From NCBI RefSeq assembly GCF_017377855.1, contig NZ_JAFREP010000008.1, positions 186,001 to 250,000 on the forward strand: 64,000 nucleotides of DNA, written 5' to 3'. This DNA is from Acanthopleuribacter pedis. GTDB lineage: Bacteria > Acidobacteriota > Holophagae > Acanthopleuribacterales > Acanthopleuribacteraceae. Position numbers and translations under genes: made by a program. The notes beneath the pieces are model-generated. The model was not told the origin of the DNA. It did no database searches and saw nothing but the letters and a program-made list of their open reading frames with translations. Positions within the stretch are counted from its first letter, which is position 1. The number at the start of each line of letters is the position of its first letter. This document shows, one piece after another, positions 27,445 through 34,583 of this stretch.

Positions 27445-27617
27445 CCTAAGAGGCGCGATAAGAGCCAGGGATTTTGGTTAAAAATCTGGAGCGAAATGGT
27501 TTGGAAAAAGCGGACCGAGGTCGCGCACGACGCGCACCCGTTGGGTGCGGTGAGCATTTTTGCAGGCCGTTGCAGCCCAGAGGTTTAGCCAAAATCACCG
27601 CGTCAGCGCTTCTTAGG
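27445..27617. repeat. dispersed element, family B, copy B1 (173 bp, inverted ends)
   Basis: Starts CCTAAGAGGCGC and ends TCAGCGCTTCTTAGG, which are inverted repeats of each other with one mismatch over 12 bp. Internal blocks GGTCGCGCACGAC and GCAGGCCGTTGCAG are shared with copy B2 at 62936-63107, which has virtually the same length. Its right end stops just before the fxsA ribosome binding site. There is no coding capacity; it looks like a MITE or a structured non-coding RNA element. Confidence 0.8.
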
Positions 27618-27631
27618 GTAAAGGAAGGATC

Positions 27632-28126
27632 ATGGGTTTTGTCGCGCGTTTTTTCATGTTGGTCACCGTTTTGAGCATCGGTGAGTTGTATCTGCTGGTG
27701 ACCGTGGCCAACGAGATCTCGTTTCCGCTCACACTTGGTTTGTGTGTGTTGACCGGGGTACTTGGCGGTGGCCTGGTACGGTATCAGGGCTTGCGATGCC
27801 TCAAAGAAATTCAAACCAATTTGAGCCAAGGCCAAGTGCCCGCCGCGGAAATTGTCTCCGGCTTGATTTTGGTGGTGATTGGGACGCTGCTGCTTACACC
27901 GGGATTTATCACCGACACCGTTGCCTTCACCATGTTGGTTCCCCCGATTCGATTGTTTGTCGCCCGCCGCGGTGTTGCGGCCTTTAAGAAACGTGCGGTT
28001 GTGCGTCAGGGCGGCGGTTTTCCCGGGCAGGGTGGGTTTTCCGGACAGGCCGGTGGCTTTTCGCGGCCGAGCTCGGGTTCCGGTGCAGGCCGTGTCATCG
28101 ACGTTGAGGGCGAAGAACTTCCTTAA
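27632..28126 (+). CDS. fxsA: FxsA family membrane protein
   Basis: 164 residues, AAGGAAGG upstream. FxsA signature features: a first hydrophobic helix, the segment EISFPLTLGLCVLTGVLGGGLVR, then LILVVIGTLLLTPGFITDTVAF, with a polar Gly/Ser-rich tail. It is an inner-membrane protein; E. coli FxsA blocks phage T7 exclusion by the F plasmid, but the general function is unknown. It is followed by a 51-residue membrane peptide gene. Confidence 0.88.
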   Translation: MGFVARFFMLVTVLSIGELYLLVTVANEISFPLTLGLCVLTGVLGGGLVRYQGLRCLKEIQTNLSQGQVPAAEIVSGLILVVIGTLLLTPGFITDTVAFTMLVPPIRLFVARRGVAAFKKRAVVRQGGGFPGQGGFSGQAGGFSRPSSGSGAGRVIDVEGEELP

Positions 28127-28150
28127 CCGAAAGAACGAGGTACGCCGACC

Positions 28151-28306
28151 ATGGGTAAAAACAAGGGTGCCGCGAAAGGCGGCTGTTTTATGATGAGTGG
28201 CTGGTTTGTACTGGCTGCAGCGCTCTTTGTCCTTCTGGTTTTTGCCGCCATTGCGACCCTTTACCAACTCGGTGTTTGGGACGAATTCTGGGCCGAGCTT
28301 TTTTGA
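28151..28306 (+). CDS. small single-pass membrane protein (51 residues)
   Basis: A reading frame below the usual size cut-offs. It begins MGKNKGAAKGGC, with a positively charged N-terminus, then has one hydrophobic helix (about 17-37) and an acidic, Trp-containing end (GVWDEFWAELF). GAGG lies upstream at suitable distance, and it starts 24 nt after fxsA, so the two probably form an operon. No family is recognised. Topology by the positive-inside rule puts the C-terminus in the periplasm. Confidence 0.6.
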   Translation: MGKNKGAAKGGCFMMSGWFVLAAALFVLLVFAAIATLYQLGVWDEFWAELF

Positions 28307-28349
28307 ACATCACTTCGTGCGCGATTCGGGTTCTGAACCGACAGCGCGC

Positions 28350-28556
28350 TAACCCGCATTTCTCACAAGGAATTCTGCTACGGGGTAAGCCATGCGATTA
28401 CGAGGGGGGGCCTTCCGCCTTACTCGGTCGAGCCGCCTTCGCCGTAGCTCTGCTACGCCGAATGGTCGGACCCCTGTACCGTCTCTCGGTCGTAACCTTC
28501 GTCCTCACAAGGCTTTCTGCTTCTCGCGACGAATCCTTGTGAGAAATGCGGGCTAA
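28350..28556. repeat. dispersed palindromic repeat, family A, long copy A3
   Basis: About 207 bp with ends CTAACCCGCATTTCTCAC and GTGAGAAATGCGGGCTAA. It shares the central blocks CTGCTACGCCGAA, GGTCGG and CTCGGTCGTAACCT with copy A2, and the inner core ACAAGGCTTTCTGCTTCTCG with the short copies. The rest of the 330-bp gap between the small membrane protein and trmL holds only the trmL leader, with a -10-like TACAAT at 28604-28609. Confidence 0.85.
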
Positions 28557-28636
28557 AGCCCGCTTGCTACAGCATCCAGTCCCCCTTCCGAACTTCCTTG
28601 CGGTACAATGAGCCGGCTGAAATGAGGAGTTGGTTT

Positions 28637-29170
28637 GTGACTGAATCACCGCGACCTTTATCGGAACCTTGGCCCAATATGGATTACGATCATTCCCTGA
28701 ATATCGTGTTGGTGGAGCCGGAAATTCCCGGGAACACGGGAACCATTGGGCGTATGTGTGTCGGGTTAGACCTGACGCTGACCCTGGTCGAGCCGCTAGG
28801 TTACACCTTAAACGACAAGCAGTTGCGGCGAGCGGGCCTAGATTATTGGCCCCATCTCAAGTGGCAAACCTTGCCGAACCTTGAGGCCTTGTGGTCGATT
28901 TGTGACGATCCGCGGCGTTTTTATTTCTATACCACCAAGACCGACCGCCCCTATGCCGCCGCCCAACATCGGCGCGGCGATTTTTTGATTTTCGGCAAGG
29001 AAACCAAAGGCTTGCCCGAGTCGCTTTTGGCCGAGCATCCCGAGCGCTGTTTCACCATTCCGATGTACGGTAAAATTCGCAGTTTGAACTTGGCCTTGGC
29101 CGCCGGGGTGGTCGCTTATGACGCCGTCCGGCAAATGAGCGATGATTTTCAGGTCCAACCCTGGTCATAA
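28637..29170 (+). CDS. trmL: tRNA (cytidine(34)-2'-O)-methyltransferase TrmL (SPOUT)
   Basis: 177 residues from GTG 28637, chosen for GAGGAG 7 nt upstream; ATG 28679 is an alternative giving a more compact N-terminus. Signature motifs: IVLVEPEIPGNTGTIGRMC, the middle region LRRAGLDYWPHL, then FLIFGKETKGLPESLL and the knot IPMYGKIRSLNLALAAGVVAYD. It uses S-adenosylmethionine to 2'-O-methylate the wobble base of tRNA-Leu. Confidence 0.92.
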   Translation: MTESPRPLSEPWPNMDYDHSLNIVLVEPEIPGNTGTIGRMCVGLDLTLTLVEPLGYTLNDKQLRRAGLDYWPHLKWQTLPNLEALWSICDDPRRFYFYTTKTDRPYAAAQHRRGDFLIFGKETKGLPESLLAEHPERCFTIPMYGKIRSLNLALAAGVVAYDAVRQMSDDFQVQPWS

Positions 29171-29204
29171 AACGCGCTTTTCCATTCTTTTAGTAGGTGA
29201 GCCC

Positions 29205-30863
29205 ATGTTATTTCCTGTGTCCGCGTCGAACCCTCATTCATTCAACGCTTTTTTTCGTGCGGTCTTTTCGGCCTGCCTACTGCTCTTCGCGATGGTCGGT
29301 TGCCAACAGCAGCCGGGCTATACCGTGAGCCAGGTGGACGGTTTGAGTAAACGGGCCGGGTTCACCGTGTTGCCCGCCCGCGTCGCTGAAAAAACCTTTA
29401 CCCTTCCGGTGGAAGCCGGGCGGCAGGCTTGGCTACTCGTTGGCAATGGCTCGGAGGAAGCACGCACCGTTTCGGTAACCGGGGCGCAGCCCGCCTCCGT
29501 CACCTTACCCCCAAAACAATGGCAAGTGGTTGCCTTGCAAACCGAACGTGCTTCCCTGCAGATGGATTGGCCCGCCGGTGAACTTTATTTCGGTGATTTG
29601 TATGTGTTGCCGGAGCAAGCCAAGGACGCCCACAACATTTTGCTGATTTCGGTGGACACCTTGCGTGCCGACCGTTTCGAGGCGGCCACCATGCCGGGGC
29701 TCACTGCCTTTTACGAAAAGGGATTGCGTTTTGAACGGGCCTACACCACCGCGCCCTGGACCTTGCCGGCGCATGCTTCCATGCTTACGGGTTACACACC
29801 AGCGCGGCATGGCGTGCGCGAACCGGAGCAGTACCTCAGTCGTGAAACCACGACCCTGGCTGAGCGCCTGCAATTGCAGGGCTACTTCACCGTTGGTTTA
29901 ACCGAGGGCAACTATATGGCCGAAGTCTTTGGCTTGGCCCAGGGGTTCCACCTTTATTACGAGGACCCACCATTTATGATGGAGCAGGACCCCTCACGCG
30001 CGTCACGCTTCCAGGCCAACCTCGACCGTTTGGACGCCGTTTTGGCTGAGCACGAGGACAAGGCGCCGATGTTTGTGTTTCTGCACACCTACGAGGTGCA
30101 TTGTCCCTATTTGCCACACGACGGTCTCAGTGATCCTGACAATCTCGGCGGTACCCGATGGTTGCTGGACAACGAGTTCGGTGATTTGACGGACGAGCAC
30201 TTGGCCCATTTGATCAAGTTGTACGACGGTGAGGTGGCCTACACGGACCGCCTGTTGACCCCTTTGGTCGAGCGCCTGGCCGCGAAGGGTAACTGGACGA
30301 TCATTCTCACCTCCGACCACGGCGAAGAGTTTGGCGAACACGGTGGCCTGTTGCACGCCGATACCTTGTACGAGGAAGTGACCCGTGTCCCACTGGCGCT
30401 CATTGGTCGCGGCGTCACGGAAAAAGGGCGCACCAATGACCCCGTGTCAATTGTCGACATTGCCCCGACGATTTTGAATTTGGTCGGGGCACCCGCGGAC
30501 GAACAAAGCGAAGGGCGCGACCTGCTCGCGTTACCACGCGCTACCACCCGTTCCCTGTTCGCCGAGTCCTACTTCTTCGGCCCCCATGTACCCGCGGAAG
30601 ATCCACGCCTTACCGCGGTGTGGAAGGCCCACGACAAACTGATTCAAAAACGCAACCACGGCCAATTCACCGCCGAGTTGTATGCTTTGAATGCGGATCC
30701 CGCCGAGCAGAAGAACCTGTCCGAGGAGGACATCAAGAAAAGGGATGCTTTGTTTCTGTTCCTTCAAGATTACTTGGCAGGAAAAGCCTTCAAGGCAGGC
30801 CGCTTGGAATCGCTCAGCGAAGAGCAGCTCGAAGTGATGCGTTCGCTGGGTTACACGGAGTAA
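29205..30863 (+). CDS. sulfatase-like lipoprotein of the alkaline phosphatase superfamily (Thr nucleophile)
   Basis: 552 residues from ATG 29205 (AGTAGGTGA upstream). A lipoprotein signal ends LFAMVGC at about residue 29. The metal-binding opening ILLISVDTLRADRF (about 147) and TSDHGEEFGEHGG (about 368) are the two halves of a sulfatase-type site. Where sulfatases carry C/S-x-P-x-R, this protein has TLPAH followed by ASMLTG. The formylglycine residue and its Arg are replaced, which points to a phosphodiesterase, phosphatase or transferase rather than a formylglycine sulfatase. The C-terminus MRSLGY is common in this group. Confidence 0.82.
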   Translation: MLFPVSASNPHSFNAFFRAVFSACLLLFAMVGCQQQPGYTVSQVDGLSKRAGFTVLPARVAEKTFTLPVEAGRQAWLLVGNGSEEARTVSVTGAQPASVTLPPKQWQVVALQTERASLQMDWPAGELYFGDLYVLPEQAKDAHNILLISVDTLRADRFEAATMPGLTAFYEKGLRFERAYTTAPWTLPAHASMLTGYTPARHGVREPEQYLSRETTTLAERLQLQGYFTVGLTEGNYMAEVFGLAQGFHLYYEDPPFMMEQDPSRASRFQANLDRLDAVLAEHEDKAPMFVFLHTYEVHCPYLPHDGLSDPDNLGGTRWLLDNEFGDLTDEHLAHLIKLYDGEVAYTDRLLTPLVERLAAKGNWTIILTSDHGEEFGEHGGLLHADTLYEEVTRVPLALIGRGVTEKGRTNDPVSIVDIAPTILNLVGAPADEQSEGRDLLALPRATTRSLFAESYFFGPHVPAEDPRLTAVWKAHDKLIQKRNHGQFTAELYALNADPAEQKNLSEEDIKKRDALFLFLQDYLAGKAFKAGRLESLSEEQLEVMRSLGYTE

Positions 30864-30885
30864 AAAAACCGCTCTGTGAAGCCGG

Positions 30886-30945
30886 CACACATCCCTCACA
30901 AGGATTGGTCGCGAGAAGCAGAAAGCCCTGTGGAGCGGCGGGCTA
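30886..30945 (-). repeat. degenerate family A repeat, reversed short copy A4
   Basis: Read on the minus strand it starts TAGCCCGC and contains GGGCTTTCTGCTTCTCGCGAC and CCTTGTGAG, matching A1 (1209-1274) with scattered changes and a worn far end. It lies between the convergent sulfatase-like and kinase genes, and its TAG forms the stop codon of the kinase. Confidence 0.7.
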
Positions 30946-32802
30946 GATACCGGCGGCGGTTTCCAGGGAGGAGTCGACTGATTTCGGGATGTGGATTTCA
31001 ACGCCGAAGCCGGTGCCCGTCTTCGGGTAATACAGCGAAATCGTGCCGCCGTTTGATTCGACCAGTTCTTTTACCAGGCTGAGGCCTAGGCCGGTGCCGG
31101 TACTTTCCCGCGTCAGTTCGTTTTCGCAGCGGTGGAAGCGGTTAAAGACCTTGGTTTCGTCTTCCTTGGGGACGCCGGGTCCGTTGTCGAATACGGTTAG
31201 GACCGCGTCGGTATCGGTTTCGTCGACAACAATGGTCAGTGACGGGTTGGGATCCGTGCGCGCGTATTTGATGGCGTTGTCACACAGGTTGTAAATCACC
31301 TGGGCCAAAGAATCTTTGTCAAAGCGAACGTAGGGGGTGGAGCGCACCTTGTAGTAGCACTTAAGGCCGTTGTTTTCGATCCATACCTGCAGGGGTTCCA
31401 GCGTTTCTTCGATGAACTCATCGAGGAGCAGCGAGTTCTTTTTGAGGCGGAACACGCCGCGTTCGATGCCTGAATAATCCAGCACGTTTTTGATCAAGCG
31501 CGACAGGCGTTCCGATTCGCAATAGATGTACTTGTAATAAGTGTCTTCTTTGCCCTTGGCCCAGCCTTCCAGCAGCATTTCGGTATACATGATGATGCTG
31601 GTCAGCGGGGCTTTGAGTTCGTGGGTGATGGCGGAAATGAAATCGTTTTTCTTGCGGGTGAGAAAGGCTTGGGCCGAAATCAATTTACCGAGGTGGAACA
31701 AAGAGGCACCGAGGACCAGGATCAAACAGAAGATGCTGAACCAAAAGCGGTTGCGCTCCTCGTAGTAGGTTTTGAGGTAATCGGCTTGGTCGCTTTTGCG
31801 TTTTTGTAGGGCCAGGGTGCTGAAGGGTTCCGTGAGCAATTGGCCGCCGGATGCCGAGACGCTGTTGCGGATGACCACGCTGCCGAATTCGGGCTGGCGG
31901 TGTTCCAGATAATTACTTTGCGCGGCTTGGTGAAACACCAGCATGTTGACGATAAAACCTTGGATGTACAAATGGTTGTCGATGAGCAAGATGCGAAACA
32001 TGACAATGTGTTCGTTGCCGTGGGTATCGGTGAAGGCGCGGTCCGAAAAATCGTAATAGCTGATGTTGACCCAGTTGCGATCCGTTTTTTGCAGGGCCTC
32101 GGTTTTAAAATCGGCGTACTTGGCCAGGGTATCCAGCTCTCCGAGGGATTCCTTGGTTTTGTTGAGGCGACGGCTGGCGCGTAGGTTGCGCAAGATGGTG
32201 CCGATATCGGGAAGCTCGACGCCGTCAACGGCCAAGCGCGCGATCAGGAGGGGGGTGACTTCTTCTTCGAGAAACCGGCGGAACCCGTCAATCAAAATTT
32301 GGTTTTCGGCGGAGGATTTAAAGGCCTCGTTGGCGTCGTAGGGGGTAATCACCTGACGCCCGGCCGGGTCGAGTTGAAAGTAGCCGACCACGCTGTTTTC
32401 AATGATGTTGTACAGGCTTTCGGTGGTTTGATCCATGCCGTCGAGAATGCCGGAATCACTGGGGCGCAAGTTTTTGAGTTGGCGCACTTTGTCAAGGTAG
32501 AGTGGGGACCGCTGGATGACGGGTTCGCCGGCGACGGCCACGATTTGACTGCCCTCGGAGAAAATGACGGGTAGGTAATGGGTGAACGGGCGCACCTTCT
32601 CGCGTTCCATGAAGCGCTGCCACTCCATGGACAAGTCGCGCATGAAGTCGTTGGCGACCCGGTCGTGTTGGGCGTCAAGGCTGCTTTCGAGTTGGCGCTT
32701 GTGGTTTTTGAGCGATACCGTACCCTGATAAAACAGGATGCTGACGGGAATCAGGAGCAGTACGACGTAACCGGAAAAGGCTTTGTATATCCGGTTTTTC
32801 AT
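30943..32802 (-). CDS. membrane sensor histidine kinase
   Basis: 619 residues. An N-terminal membrane helix (about 8-27), a large periplasmic sensor region of about 320 residues with no recognised fold, a second helix (about 352-372), then the kinase core: H-box ITHELKAPLTS with the phospho-accepting His at 394, N-box NLCDNAIKYA, FDNGPGVP and GTGLGLSLVKELV. The ATG is directly after the stop of the response regulator gene, so the two form one transcript and a cognate pair. The signal is unknown. Confidence 0.9.
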   Translation of the reverse strand: MKNRIYKAFSGYVVLLLIPVSILFYQGTVSLKNHKRQLESSLDAQHDRVANDFMRDLSMEWQRFMEREKVRPFTHYLPVIFSEGSQIVAVAGEPVIQRSPLYLDKVRQLKNLRPSDSGILDGMDQTTESLYNIIENSVVGYFQLDPAGRQVITPYDANEAFKSSAENQILIDGFRRFLEEEVTPLLIARLAVDGVELPDIGTILRNLRASRRLNKTKESLGELDTLAKYADFKTEALQKTDRNWVNISYYDFSDRAFTDTHGNEHIVMFRILLIDNHLYIQGFIVNMLVFHQAAQSNYLEHRQPEFGSVVIRNSVSASGGQLLTEPFSTLALQKRKSDQADYLKTYYEERNRFWFSIFCLILVLGASLFHLGKLISAQAFLTRKKNDFISAITHELKAPLTSIIMYTEMLLEGWAKGKEDTYYKYIYCESERLSRLIKNVLDYSGIERGVFRLKKNSLLLDEFIEETLEPLQVWIENNGLKCYYKVRSTPYVRFDKDSLAQVIYNLCDNAIKYARTDPNPSLTIVVDETDTDAVLTVFDNGPGVPKEDETKVFNRFHRCENELTRESTGTGLGLSLVKELVESNGGTISLYYPKTGTGFGVEIHIPKSVDSSLETAAGI

Positions 32803-33516
32803 CTAGATCGTATCCTCGATGATGTAACCCTTGCCCCGTTTGGTTTTGATAATTTCGGGTTGCGAGGGGTTCTCTTCAATTTTTTGGCGCAGTTTTCCGA
32901 TGGTGACGTCGACGGTTCGGGTTTCGAGGCCGACGTTTTTGTAACCCCATACCTCGCGCAGCAGGGTTTCGCGGTCGACGACCTTGCCGATGTTCTCGCA
33001 GAGAATTTTGAGGATCATGAATTCTTTTTCGGAGAGGTGCAGGCGCTTTTCATTGAGCCAACAGGAGCGCGCGTCGAAATCGACGGTCAGCGCTTTGACG
33101 CGCACGGGGCCGCTGCGTTTGTCTTGGTTCATGGCTTCGACTTTGTCGAGTTCACGTCGGCGCAGGTGGGCGTTGATCCGTGCCAGTAATTCTTTGACGG
33201 AAAAAGGTTTGGTGATGTAGTCGTCGGCGCCTTTTTCCAGACCTTCTATGCGGTCACTCTCACGGCCTTTGGCGGAGAGAAAAATAATCGGTGCCTTGAT
33301 GCCGCTTTCGCGCAAGTTCTCGCAGACGTCGAGGCCGTTGAGTTTGGGAAGCATGATGTCGAGCAGAATCAGGTCGGGGTGCTGCATGATCGCTTTTGAT
33401 AGTGCTTCATCGCCGCGTTCGGCGGACAAGACATCAAACCCCTGAAATGTGAGAGCGTCGACGATGCCTTCTCTAATTTTAGGCTCGTCCTCAACAACCA
33501 AAATACGCTTGCGCAT
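32803..33516 (-). CDS. OmpR/PhoB-type response regulator
   Basis: 237 residues from ATG 33516 (GGAGG 5 nt upstream; the upstream in-frame extension lacks one). Receiver domain with acidic pocket ED at 9-10, phospho-acceptor Asp53 in LLDIMLP, Thr/Ser in IIFLSAKG and Lys in YITKPF. The C-terminal winged helix ends in DVTIGKLRQKIEENPSQP and RGKGYII. It is the partner of the kinase encoded next. No target site is evident. Confidence 0.93.
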   Translation of the reverse strand: MRKRILVVEDEPKIREGIVDALTFQGFDVLSAERGDEALSKAIMQHPDLILLDIMLPKLNGLDVCENLRESGIKAPIIFLSAKGRESDRIEGLEKGADDYITKPFSVKELLARINAHLRRRELDKVEAMNQDKRSGPVRVKALTVDFDARSCWLNEKRLHLSEKEFMILKILCENIGKVVDRETLLREVWGYKNVGLETRTVDVTIGKLRQKIEENPSQPEIIKTKRGKGYIIEDTI

Positions 33517-33554
33517 GTTCGCCTCCATTAGCGCCTCATCATACCACAAGCCCC

Positions 33555-33584
33555 ATCATAGCGAAGCGGGGGAGAGGATCACAA
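33555..33584 (-). promoter_or_regulatory. candidate sigma-70 promoter of the two-component operon
   Basis: On the minus strand TTGTGA is separated by 18 bp from TATGAT; a start near 33548 gives a leader of about 32 nt to the regulator ATG at 33516. Confidence 0.45.
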
Positions 33585-33635
33585 GTAACGGGATAAACCG
33601 CCTTAACAAATGAGATTACGACCGAGGGGGCAACG

Positions 33636-33668
33636 AAAAAAAGCTCTCATGAGGCATGAGAGCTTTTT
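33636..33668. terminator. strong bidirectional rho-independent terminator
   Basis: A near-perfect stem, AAAGCTCTCATG / CATGAGAGCTTT, with a 3-nt loop, flanked by A and T runs on both sides. On the minus strand it ends the Ala/Gly-rich protein gene and isolates it from the two-component operon. Confidence 0.88.
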
Positions 33669-33711
33669 AACCGAGTTGCAGGTTTCGGCAAGGCCGTGTA
33701 CCGGCCTTTAA

Positions 33712-34284
33712 TTAACGTTTCGCGGTAGAAGCTTCGCTTTCGTCGTCGTTGTTTTCAACGATCACGGCGCCCGCGACAACGGCACCGCCAATGGCGGCGG
33801 CGGTCCCGGCGGTAACGCCCAAGACGGTACCCGCGGTTGCTGCCGCCGCACCGGCTCCGGCTGCTGCGCCGGCGGCTGCACCGGCCGCGGCGGCACCGGC
33901 ACCGGCTGCCGCGCCACCCAAACCAGTTGCGACGGCGGCGGCACCACCGGCAATGGCGCGTTTGGCTAATTTTTTGTTAGCGAAGACACTGTAAACGTGA
34001 AGGTTGCCGTCGCTGCCCTTGAAGTTGAAAACCACGTTGGGGCCCAAGTCGAGAATTTTCTTCAGGGTGGGGGAACCGTTGTTGTACCAGTTTTTCCACT
34101 TTTTGCTTTTGTAAACCGCGTTGAATTCGTCGGTCACCTTGTAATCACTACCCAGGTCGTCGTGAACCCATACACCCTTGGTGTAGGTCATCTTTTGACC
34201 GTCAATCGTACGTTTTTCGCCCTCGCCTTGGGCCATGACACTCAGGGCACAGGTTGCCAACAGTACCATGCAAAACGTTTTCAT
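33712..34284 (-). CDS. exported protein with Ala/Gly-rich glycine-zipper C-terminus
   Basis: 190 residues. A signal peptide (MKTFCMVLLATCALSVMAQ) leads to a soluble part (about 20-105) with KMTYTKGVWVHDDLGSDYK and a PNVVFNFKGSDGNLHVYSV segment, then about 70 residues almost entirely Ala, Gly and Val with GxxxG/AxxxG spacing, ending in an acidic tail. Such glycine-zipper regions pack as membrane helices in outer-membrane lipoproteins and pore-like proteins. No family is recognised. It is a single gene with its own -10 element and strong terminator, suggesting high expression. Confidence 0.7.
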   Translation of the reverse strand: MKTFCMVLLATCALSVMAQGEGEKRTIDGQKMTYTKGVWVHDDLGSDYKVTDEFNAVYKSKKWKNWYNNGSPTLKKILDLGPNVVFNFKGSDGNLHVYSVFANKKLAKRAIAGGAAAVATGLGGAAAGAGAAAAGAAAGAAAGAGAAAATAGTVLGVTAGTAAAIGGAVVAGAVIVENNDDESEASTAKR

Positions 34285-34358
34285 AATGAACCTCCAAATC
34301 CTGCATCATCGGGATCTAAGTCAAGCGAGTCTGGAAAAATTTTCAGTCGGATTCTTCC

Positions 34359-34364
34359 ATTATA
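34359..34364 (-). promoter_or_regulatory. -10 element of the Ala/Gly-rich protein gene
   Basis: A perfect TATAAT on the minus strand, giving a leader of roughly 65-70 nt. No good -35 box is found at 16-18 bp. The rest of the 34285-34583 gap holds an A+T-rich tract and presumably the mutL promoter. Confidence 0.4.
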
Positions 34365-34583
34365 GTCACTTTTCCACGTCGCGCACAGAAGGAATTCTTT
34401 TTTTTAAAAATCCTCGCTGGAACTCGGTGTTCTCTATATATCGGCCTCACAACCCACCCGCTTTAGTCGGGCTTTGGAATTTTACCGATCCGCACGGTGG
34501 TATCACAGCCGAGTTCGCTGGTGTAAGATACGGCCCTACCAGGGGGGCCGGCTTTTCGGCCGCCGATTTTGGGGAGTGAATGC

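Noticed and set aside
29205..30863. Annotation as a classical arylsulfatase.
   Set aside because: The formylglycine residue and the following Arg are both replaced (TLPAH).
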